Source of the DNA: Caenorhabditis remanei
Taxonomy: Eukaryota > Nematoda > Chromadorea > Rhabditida > Rhabditidae
Assembly (NCBI RefSeq): GCF_010183535.1
Contig: NC_071329.1
Span: 12,338,001 to 12,402,000, forward strand
Direction: 5' to 3'
Length of the DNA: 64,000 nt
Positions 45,817 to 55,193 of the stretch are shown one piece after another; the stretch's first letter is position 1, and every line of letters starts with the position of its first letter. The position numbers were made by a program, and so were the translations under genes. The notes under the pieces were generated by a model. That model had not been told where the DNA came from. It did no database searches and saw only the letters and a program-made list of their open reading frames with translations.

Positions 45817-47300
45817 TCAAGCTAGTTTTGGCCAAACCACCATTATAAACCTGTAATGGGGACCTCTAAAATCGAAAATTTGACGTTCCAATTTGATGGT
45901 GGCACTGGTTCCATCACTTCTCGAAATATCATACCCTCCATTCAGTTCAAACGATAGGTATCCCATATCGTCGATTTCCTGAATGCAGTTTGGTTTTTGT
46001 ATTGTTATACAGATCAGGTATGTAACAAGTTGCACAAAATCTTTGAAATTTGGCCATTACTCAATGAGTACCAGATCTTACAGTCCTACATGCTCCTACA
46101 ATTAGAGTCCTAATATCTTTTAAGAGATGAAACTACAGACAAATGTATCATTCGATTTGAAACGCTCTAATATAATGTTATGAGTTTTTTGAATGCCCTG
46201 CGGCAAAAAATTTCAATTGATCTTGAAAAGCAAATCGTTACTGCTATTAGGTAGTTACGTGCTGAACTGATAAGCAATAGGATTCTAATAGGAGGGTGTA
46301 CCCGCTGAGTTAAGACCCAAAGATCCAGAACTGCTTGAGTAATGGCTTTTGATATAAATGACTTACCCAGTGAAGACTCGTTTTACAGTGTCAACTCTTT
46401 CTTCAACTTCAATTCCATCAATTACTAAATCAGGATTCATTTGTTGGACGTCTGCATAGAAGGACTCAATTCTCGAATGGTTCCCATTCAGCCAACCCTT
46501 AATGAATCTATTGAAATCCATCTCTGTGAACGAAGTATATCTCATATATATTGACTTGAAAGTAGAAGAAAGTATATAATCCATTGTAATCCATTTTATC
46601 GGATACGTAAAACTTTTTCCGTATGCTTCAAAACGATCCAAATCAAGAAATCTGCGAATAAATGGTTTCAAATCCTTGACGACAGTCAGTTGAAGAGATA
46701 GTTCTCTGATATTAACATTCAATCTATCGAAAAACAATTTCAATCCGTTCTCATTTGTTTCAGATCCATAAAAGAAGAAGTTCGTCGGATATGGTATTCG
46801 CCCATTGAGCCATTCCACTATTGTGTTGACTTTATTCAGAGAAGAGTTTGAACTCAAATATATACCCGCAATGTTATTGAGATGATATAGGTCAAAGATG
46901 TAGTCAGCCCAAGTGAGAGACAATTGCAAATTTTTCTCATTGACATCTCCTGACAACTTGTTCATATCGACTTTCATATAATTCTCTCTTGTTTCGAAAT
47001 AATCCTTTCCGATATGACAGTTACCCAGTGTGAACTTTCCAGGAGGGGTGAAAGAAACAACAGGAAGGTTCTCTTTAAAAGAAATCCGAATCTCGAATCG
47101 GAAAAGATTTGAAGTCTTGATGATGGAGCTACATTTCTTTGAAACGAATGAAAATTCGAGTCTGAATTAATGTTAATTACAGAAGAAAAATTCTTTTAAA
47201 CCTACATTTCTCTTTGTTTAAAATTAGAAATCACATTATTCAAAACAACATAAGGAAGTTTTAAAAGAGGAAATGCCGGGGAACTTGAAATTTCATCCAT
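45817..47300 (-). CDS. F-box protein with F-box-associated (FBA_2) domain
   Basis: Exons 47206-47300 and 46367-47161 join in phase. The terminal exon (45817 to about 45998) is recognised by content. The N-terminus FPLLKLPYVVLNNVISNF plus LEFSFVSKKC is a nematode F-box, which binds SKP1 in SCF ubiquitin ligases. The body (TWADYIFDLYHLNN, WLNGRIPYPTNFFFYG, SLQLTVVKDLKPF, EMDFNRFIKGWLNG) matches the FBA_2 substrate-binding region. The tail DISRSDGTSATIKL and MVVWP also fits. The donor after exon 2 leaves two bases, while the obvious last acceptor needs zero, so a small exon is missed or the gene is frameshifted. Such genes are expanded and fast evolving in Caenorhabditis. Confidence 0.75.
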
Positions 47301-47741
47301 TGGTACTGGGTCCTAGACGATGAAGAGGGGTATATGCACAGGAATCAATAGTATTAATGTAGAAGATGTAGAATGAGATAAAATCAATATGCACCGGTCA
47401 CTATTTAAACACGTGCTCATTGACTTCACCAGAGAGGAAGTGTTTGGAATATATCGCTTTTGAAAGAGAATGAAAAGAGGATATTCTCTTGGAACACGGT
47501 CTGTCTGAAAATGAGTTAATTTGCTTTTTGTACTTTATTGATAACTGCTCCGACTTAATAGGGAACGACACCTTCGTCACAATGAGTATGATAAGAACAG
47601 TAAGAAAGGAGAGGTTTGACTAGTTTATTCAATAGTGTGACTAGGACAGGAGGATACTTTTAAGTAGTTATGAGCTGTCAAAGTTGTAAAATCGCACCTT
47701 TATGGTACACTTTTTCGTTGAATTTTTTATTGCATTTTCGT
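47301..47741. other. Spacer upstream of the F-box gene
   Basis: AT-rich, no gene seen. Probable promoter of the F-box gene. Confidence 0.4.
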
Positions 47742-47873
47742 GCGAAACTGTTCACAGGAACTCCTAATATATTCTCAAATCATCCCTCAAGAATATTTCA
47801 AATTCAACAAACCTTCATGATTACCAAGTGCCCAATAGATCGGAGTAGTTGGGAATGTACTCTGAACAAGGCG
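47742..47873 (-). pseudogene. Inverted fragment of asm-1 exon 3, intron 3 and exon 4
   Basis: The reverse complement of this segment matches asm-1 about 39645-39773, including WALGNHEG, the GTTTGTTG donor and the start of exon 4, with a few substitutions. It lies in the opposite orientation to the nearby direct copy. Confidence 0.85.
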
Positions 47874-48090
47874 AGTTTCCGAAGGACCTTCGGATCTGCT
47901 ATGGTTGTCGTCCGTCGTCCGTACATTCTCTTGTTCTGTGATGAGATCTTGTCATTCGGGGTATCATCAACTTCGCAAATGCGAGAATCGAGCATTCTGA
48001 AGACCTGCAAGCGATGGTCAAAGTTCCGAATACATTCAGTGTTTGCACAAATCAACGTGGATTCTTGAGTTTTGAATTCCAATAAAAACA
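47874..48090 (-). other. Coding-like filler of unknown origin at the duplication junction
   Basis: An open minus-strand frame (with [17 protein letters not shown] and RMYGRRTTTIADPKVLRKL) lies between the inverted asm-1 fragment and the direct copy. It matches neither asm-1 nor other genes in the window. It may be an exon captured from elsewhere. Confidence 0.45.
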
Positions 48091-48096
48091 TTTCAG

Positions 48097-49066
48097 ACGT
48101 GGTTCATACTCAACACAAGTTATGGATGGACTCAAATTAATTTCATTGAACACAAGATTCTGTGAAGTTACTAATTTGTAAGGATTTTAAAAGCATTTAA
48201 TTTTCGAGAATCGCTTTAAATTTCAGCTTCCTCTATCTGAACCAAAGCGATCCCGATTCTTCAATGTCTTGGTTCGTGAAGGAATTGTATGAATCAGAGC
48301 TGAAAGGAGAGCAAGTCTATGTTCTTGCTCATATCCCACCTGGAGATTCGGAATGTCTCGAAGGATGGGCATTCAATTATTATCGAGTTATTCAGAGGTA
48401 TTCCTAAATTATATGATTCCATCCAATGGAAATTTCAGATTTGAATCTACCATTGTCGCTCAATTCTTTGGACATGATCACTTGGATTATTTCACTGTTT
48501 TCTATGAAGACATGCATGATATCATGAGTAAACCAATTGGAGTGAGTCTATTTTCACAAGATAGTTTCCATTGAAAAAGAGGTTTTCAGGTTGGATACGC
48601 TGCTCCATCAGTCACTACTTTCGAATATCAGAATCCAGCTTATCGAGTTTATGAAATTGATCCATACAACAAATTTGTAAGTTTTCGATTTCCTTCTCAA
48701 TTTTCTTCAACTTATCATTTCAGAAAATAGTGGATTTCACAACATATTCTGCTGATCTTGAAAAGGCGAACGAGAACAACAAACCAGTTTGGGAGAAACT
48801 GTATTCTGCAAAGGAAGCATATGGAATGACGGATTTGTCTCCGATTTCGTGGAATAAAGTCATCCAAAAGCTGATAAAAAGCGATAAGAAACGGCAGCAG
48901 TTCTACAAGTACATTTTTTCTTAGTTTGTTCTGAAATCTTATTGAATTCTTTGCAGATACGCATTCCGAAACTCTTCTCCACATTGTGATACCACGTGTG
49001 AACTTCAACTTATGTGCAATCTTAGAATGGGTCACCACAATTCTACGCTTTACTGTCCTACTTTTT
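48097..49066 (+). pseudogene. 5'-truncated asm-1 copy, exons 5-10
   Basis: Six exons identical in structure to asm-1 (48097-48177, 48227-48397, 48439-48541, 48590-48676, 48724-48908, 48957-49068) with stop at about 49066-49068. It contains VLAHIPPG and GHDHLDYF but lacks the signal peptide, saposin domain and first metal motifs. One change is Gly to Arg in the exon-5 LNTGFCEV. No promoter or start codon is apparent. It is part of the right copy of the direct duplication. Confidence 0.9.
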
Positions 49067-49254
49067 GATTCTCGAATATTTAAAATTCATATTAATGCTC
49101 GAATGTACAAAAAGATCTTCAAGAGAAAATAAATAGTGAAATTGAAAAAGGTGATAAAATATTGAACAACAAAAGAGAATATAACAAGTTTCATCGTGAT
49201 TTTTATCCGTCAGTAGCCAATGGATTCGCGTGGATTGTTACACTTTGTATTCTG
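48097..49254. repeat. 1.16-kb direct duplication, right copy
   Basis: Matches 39921-41078 without indels. It ends exactly at the acceptor of the last cyn-10 exon, which in this copy is the functional one. See the left copy for differences. Confidence 0.95.
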
Positions 49255-49902
49255 AAAACTAGATGATGAGAAATTCATTCATACACTCGATTTACTCACT
49301 TTTGTTGCACCAGAGGACGATATTTACTGTCTACTTTGATCGTTTCCAGCTCTTCTAATGTGTCAAATCCGTCAATTACTCTGAAATGTTTGTTTTCACT
49401 ACGATAAACCTTTAAAAAGTTTTCTTACTTTCCGAATAACGTGTATTTCATATCAAGATGTGCTTGCTTCGCGTAGGTGATGAAGAACTGTGACCGATTT
49501 GTATCCGGGCCATTGTTTGCCATCGAAACGCATCCACGAGTGTCATGCTACAAAAAAATACATATTCGTATGAAATATTGTACAATAAATTTGAGAGTAC
49601 TTACTTTCAATGCACTAACAAATTCGTCTTCAAACTGTCCTCCCCAAATGCTCTCGCCTCCTTTTCCGGAGTGAGTCGGATCACCAGTTTGCACCATAAA
49701 ATCTTTGATATTTCTATGGAAAATGCAACCGTTGTAGTAGTCGCTAGCACATAGAGCAAGGAAATTCTGAAAATTGGTTTTTTTAGTACAAAAAAAGAAG
49801 CAAAATGGTAATGTTTGGGTTAACCTCACAAGCCTTCGGTGCGTCGTCTACGTAGAGCTCGATTTTGATGTCTCCAGAAGTGGTGTGAAGCGTGACTGAC
49901 AT
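49203..49902 (-). CDS. cyn-10: Cyclophilin-type peptidyl-prolyl isomerase (PPIL3-like)
   Basis: Five exons (49825-49902, 49605-49766, 49429-49547, 49300-49380, 49203-49251) give 162 residues, a single cyclophilin domain without signal peptide. Catalytic Arg and Phe lie in [45 protein letters not shown] (active-site Gln/Phe/Phe) and [15 protein letters not shown] follow. The end is THANP-like ([12 protein letters not shown]), as in PPIL3. PPIL3-type cyclophilins associate with spliceosomes. A TTACAGA acceptor precedes the ATG. Orthologue of C. elegans B0252.4 by order. The last exon lies inside the duplicated segment. Confidence 0.95.
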
Positions 49903-52450
49903 TCTGTAACAAGGAAAATGTTCAAAGTTGGTAAGGATATTTTATTTCTAGGCAAAGAATACTGAAAAACCTCTCATAAATTCGAATTTCGCATTTAATG
50001 GTAGTTGTTCACGAGAATTACACGCGCATGTGGCCGCTTCGTTTCCTCGGCCACCAGTGAAAAATAAACGCGGCAGTTCAAATTCAAATCTAACTTTTTC
50101 CAACTTGTACAGTTTGCACAAGATTGCTATTTGGCTATACCAGAATGCAATAGAAACTAAAAACTAGCAATAGAGTTTTCAATTTCAAAATTCATTCCAG
50201 AACAGTTGTGAGCCGATTTGTGAGTTCACCACCGCTGGAAACATTAAGGAAGTCTTGCAAGTTGATGCTCGAAACAAAAGTTCATCTTTAATATGACGAC
50301 ATGAATATCCATCAATTTCAAAATATTATGTGTCTAGCTCTCAACAAATCATAAGATATTCGTTTCCCTCGAGATTTCCAGAAAACTTCCGAATTCCCCG
50401 AAAACATATCAGTTCCTTTAACCTTTTTGGGTGTTTTTTGTTCTCAAAACTGCTATACATTTCTTCAGAAAAAAGGAAGATGGCTACATAAGAAAAGCTG
50501 TGAATTCAATTTTCAAATTTCAAGAAGATTCTCAGAGACTACGAAAAAACATCATTTCCGTCCAATTGTTACGTATTCAATTGTCTTCTGACGTGGCACA
50601 ATCCCAACCAATCAACTTCCTTTTCAAGTTAAAAATAACGAGAAACGAAAATGAGACTAATTAGAACAAGGAAAGTATCTTTTTAGCACGACTAAAGCAC
50701 ATATCCACTTATTCCTTTAAATTTTCCTTCTTTTTTTCCAGAAACGATCAACAATCTCCAGAAGTATTTTTCCCGAAATATTATGAATTATTCACAGTTT
50801 ACAGAAGAATATAAAAATTCATGGGAAATTTTATTTTTGAGTTTATACAGAGCGTTCAATAAGACACTGTTCCCTCTGAAAATTCTTTCCGTTCGCTTCA
50901 AAACTAATTGGATTTTCTTTTGTCTTTTTGAAACGGAAACTGCCGAACGAATACTAATTTTTGGTTTCTCCGAACTCTTTTTCACGTTCAAACGATGGTG
51001 ACTAATGATTTCATGTGGATTTTTGTATCCGTCTGTTTCCTTCTTTCTGACGTTCAAATATTCTAAAAATGAAATTGTCCTTTATATCTGAAAATTTGAA
51101 TTCTCGTCTTCTGACGCACGAATTTCTTCAAAAGATCTAAATTTCTGATTTTTCTCTGAAATTGAAATTTCCAGACACAATGAATGGGAAAGGAGAGTAT
51201 AATCACTGGGTGAAGGAAACGAACAATTATGTCTTGGTCTTTCAGTTTTTCCAACAAATTACAGTATACCGAGTTGTCAAAATGGCGAAAAACATGTGGT
51301 GACTAGAATCTTTTAATGTTTGGATTCTGATTTCTCAACTTTTGAATAAATTAGAAAAGGGAAAACATAAATTGAAGCATGACAGCTAGGCTGGAAGGTG
51401 GAAAGCTTTCAGATTTTAAAGGCATTGGTTTAGAACTATTCATTTAGCTCTTGAAAACAAGATACTGGGAATTTGTAGAGGTCTGCGTGATTTACGATTG
51501 AAAGTAGAGTAGATTCTCAGAAACTTTCGATTCCGATTTCCTAGGAATTTTTTCAGAAGAAACTAGAGTGGACTGAACTTCAATTTTTCGGTTGGAGTCC
51601 CAACTCATGTCAATCAAAAACACTGCTTTCTACTGACCACATTCTCCGATTTTTGTCAAATTTCATTCTTTTTGCATTCTTCAATCTCTAAACTCCTGAT
51701 ATATTTCATCGTTTCTCTTCTTCTCATCATTAATAAATCAGTCTGTATGAAGCATGTTTCATTTCAGATTCTGTTCCATTACACTTTTCTGAATATCAAA
51801 TGTCATTCTTCAAAAAAACTCCCTCGTAAACCTACCGTATTCCCGTATATTCGATTCATAAGATACGAACTGCATTCTCTTTGAAATAAAGTAATATCCT
51901 ATATGAATATATTCTGCAGAGCCAGTAGCTGTTCAACGTCATTTCATTGTTCTCTTCGTCCTTTTCTCCTCATAAATCGGAATGAATTTCTCGAATTCTC
52001 TCCTTCTTCATCTTCTTCTTCATTCCTATTCCACCCCTTTTCTGCTCTTTCTTGTCATCTTCTGAATCTTCTTGTTTCTTCTTTTTCTTCCATTTTCTCG
52101 TCTCAAATTCTGTTTCCAATTATATCAATTTTCTCATTGCATGTCCTTTTTTTCGTCTCCTTCAACCCCCTTCTACCAGATGCAGAGCCTCTTTTCTCAG
52201 AAGACGTGCAGAAGTTTCATCAACGGAACAAGAATTCCGAAGGATTTGTACTGGACACATATTTGAATTCCATCTCCTTCCACACCCATTCCTCATTCTA
52301 ATCTCTTCTTTCCCTCTCCTTTTTCCATCATCAATCTTTCTATGCACAGACTCCGCCCACTTCTTTGTCTTCTCTCTCTCCCTCCGAATCTCTTGGTCAT
52401 ACTGGCACACACCCTCACACTTTCATTTTGAACCAAAAAAGGTCTACAGA
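49903..52450. other. Intergenic region between cyn-10 and the small secreted peptide gene
   Basis: Divergent spacer. Only pyrimidine-rich plus-strand tracts (51940-52330) and scattered short frames are seen. No exon chain, palindrome or family motif recognised. Confidence 0.45.
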
Positions 52451-53078
52451 ATGGCAACAATGCGTTCTATCCTTGTCATCCTCTTGCTTCTTGCTCTCTT
52501 TGCTCAAACAACTGAAGCTGCGAAGTTCGGTTCGAGACACTTCCAACCAAAATACTTCCGTTACCGTCGTTGGGATCCAACTCACGACTTCTATGATGAC
52601 TATGAGGTGAGTAGGTTATAATAACTATCTATGAGTTATGATAAATGTGTAAGAGCGGATCTCTCTCATGCAAATACGCTCTGAAAACTACTGTAGCCAG
52701 TTTTCGGTATCATTTTTCTAGAGCTTCCCTCGCACGGAATTTTTCAAAGAGTCTCCAAAAAAAGAGAGTATCTCGAACTTTTCATCTTTCTCAGAAGCTC
52801 TCTACTTCTGCAAAAAATTCGAAGTAACACAAAAGAAAAGTAGATTTAGTGTCCTTTTGTGTCTCCAGAATCCTCTCGACGTCACTCATAATCTTTGCAA
52901 CATCATTGACCATCTGATGTCTTAAGACTAACGAAATGTTTCGTAATCTTTGAAATTCAACATTTAGAATTCTTTTTAAAAAAGCAATCGAAAGACTAAA
53001 TTCATAAATTTTCAGTTCACTCGCGAAGTTCGTCGTCCATTCCATCCGATGGCATATCGACAACGTCTTCAACGCTAA
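52451..53078 (+). CDS. Small secreted basic peptide precursor
   Basis: Two exons (52451-52606, 53016-53078) joined in phase 0 give 72 residues. Residues 1-23 are a clear signal peptide (SILVILLLLALFAQTTEA). The mature part is rich in Arg, Tyr, Phe, His and Pro: KFGSRHFQPKYFRYRRW, an acidic DFYDDYE hinge, then REVRRPFHPMAYRQRLQR. There are no cysteines. It could be a neuropeptide-like or cuticle/antimicrobial-type peptide. The hinge with flanking Arg pairs might be cleaved. Two in-frame ATGs near the start (52451, 52460) are both possible. The family is not recognised. Confidence 0.75.
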
Positions 53079-53209
53079 TCGGCGGTTTCTCGAACTTTCT
53101 GTTGAATTAAAAAACGAATAAAAGAATGTTTCTTTGTCTCTTCTTCTTTTAGTCTTTTCATTCTTTATTATTACTACAACAAAACAATGCCCTGCTTCGG
53201 AATCCTCTT

Positions 53210-53621
53210 CTATTTTTTCTTTGTCGGAATCTCTCGAACACGATAAAAGCTGAGAGAATCCGCATCGCTCAAGTTCGAGCCAAAATGCAGGCGTTTTTTG
53301 TTTTTCTGAAAAGGGAAATAAAAATCAATGAATCTGTAATTAAAGTGAAGAAATGCTTACGAAAGCGGGAAGATTGTATGAGTCGGAGGTTGTCCATCGA
53401 AGCACAAAACAACATGAAACGGACTGAAAATAAATAATTTTTAGGTTAAAACTAACCAGGAAAAACAAATTCAAATGGGATCAAGATATGAATAATTTTC
53501 TAATTTACATGTCTGACTCCTCGGTTGAAAACAAACTTACTCCGACTAGAATAGAGAAGAAATAATAAAGAAAACCTTGATAACTGAGAACAAGAACATC
53601 ATACTCTTCATATAGACTCAT
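53210..53621 (-). CDS. Membrane micropeptide, 79 residues
   Basis: Three short exons (53541-53621, 53361-53423, 53210-53305), all joined in phase 0 by GTAAGT/GTAAGC donors and TTTTCAG acceptors. A TATTTCCAG acceptor lies two bases before the ATG. The start MSLYEEYDVLVLSYQ is followed by one membrane helix (GFLYYFFSILVG continuing into SVSCCFVL) and a basic, polar tail ending REIPTKKK. Each exon is under 100 nt, so it is easily missed. It converges with the secreted-peptide gene 131 bp away. Possible small integral membrane protein. No known family assigned. Confidence 0.7.
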
Positions 53622-55193
53622 TTCTGGAAATACTCAAATTCGGATATGTGGATTCGGGAAGAAGCAGGAAGTAATGAAGTTCACGTTTATTTGGAATATT
53701 TTTCACAGTAGCTTTCTCTGCCGAGAGAAAGTACACGACGAGGCGGATTATGGAAAGAAGTTGTTTATATGAGGGCACGACTCTGACGAATTTAATTGTA
53801 ACAACACAGGTACAATGTAAAAAAGGCTAACTTGAACTGCCACCTTCAGAGACAAGTACCGTAAAACCTCTTATAGAGGTGCACCCCGTAAGAAGAGTTT
53901 GGTGCACAATATCTCAACTGCCTTGATAGATATCAAATTTTTTCCAACTAAAGAAATATTTCAAAAGTATTCCGCTATATTTTGCCTGTTGGCAACTTTT
54001 TGATATCTCCTTTGAGGAAAAAGATATACCGCGTTAAATAGGCTTTGCCGGGAGCACCTCTATTTGAGGTTTTACGATATGTTTTATGGATATGTAACAT
54101 CAAGAAAACGGTTTTCTCACAGTGATTGTCTGAATTTTTGATTGTTTTATCAAATTTTGGTCCGACATTCCTTTACGCTGGAAAGTATAGTTTTCAGAGA
54201 ACAGTCAACTTTTTTCTTATATTCTGAAACCAACTTAATTAACAAATGACGTAAGAATCAACTAGTCTCTATGCACCTGTTATCAGTTCTTGTCTTTAGA
54301 AGATTATGGTTTTATCTAACAATAACTTTGAGTCCGAAACCTACGCTTTTATAAATTGGGTTACTACTTTCATAGTGAACTTTGAGATAGTAGAAATCGG
54401 AAATGTTTTTCGCTTTCACAGCACGTGAGACTTACAAATTCAGTAGACGTTGTAGGGTTGAAATGATTTGAATTTTGGAACTTCCGGGATTGTAGAACCA
54501 GACAGTTTCAAAAAATATTTTGAGAAGTACACAAAAAGCTGATTAGTTGAATAATTTCCTATCTATGGTGTAGCATAAGTGGCATGTTCCCTCCTACAAT
54601 AAATAAATACATAAATACATAAATCTTTTTCAAACTCTTCCTTTCAGTTTTTCTCTAACTTTTCGTGCCCTGCACCTTATTGAAATCGGTAAAATATTTT
54701 CAAAAAGATAACGAGTTCATTACTAATTCCTGTATGATCTTCCTAGAATTTCATAATTCTCATCGGCGTAATCTAATTTCATGTCAACCCTTTTCGACAC
54801 AATTCTTTATGGTCAACCCACGTGAAAAATGCAAAGATCAACGTCACAAAACATATCAAAAACCAAAATAATCCTATTTATAATTCACTGTTCTCTATTT
54901 CTTTTTCCAAATTATTTCACAGACACAAAATTTGCAGTAATGACTGGAATGACGTCAGAGGTCATAACCAATAAAAAACCTTAATTCCCTGTAACCTTGC
55001 TCCTTGTCAAAGAAATCACTCTATCTGCGTCTCTCGTTTCAATTTATATTTTTTATGATTTAAAAACTACAATCAGCGTTATAAATTATCGACCGAGACA
55101 CACAAATTGGCTTATCATTTTCATTCTCTCCTACTGAAATAGAAAAGAAGAGAGAAACACAATTTTCAGCGCACTCACTCAGGTACTCGGAGC
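53622..55193. other. Spacer with a MITE upstream of the pseudokinase gene
   Basis: Contains the MITE at 53861-54080 and AT-rich DNA. A leader with the acceptor ATTTTCAG at about 55163-55170 precedes the receptor start. No other gene seen. Confidence 0.45.
53861..54080. repeat. MITE with about 25-bp terminal inverted repeats
   Basis: The left end CGTAAAACCTCTTATAGAGG followed by TGCAC and the right end GCACCTCTATTTGAGGTTTT followed by ACG are inverted copies. A related, more decayed block is at 36610-36830. Confidence 0.75.

Noticed and set aside
46290..46325. GTACCCGCTGAGTTAAGACC resembles the start of large-subunit rRNA (TACCCGCTGAATTTAAGC)
   Set aside because: The match is only about 16 bases with mismatches and no rRNA sequence on either side. 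Likely chance.
52052..52450. Long plus-strand frame running into the secreted peptide start
   Set aside because: The pyrimidine-rich leader encodes only Ser/Phe/Leu. The true start with signal peptide is at 52451.
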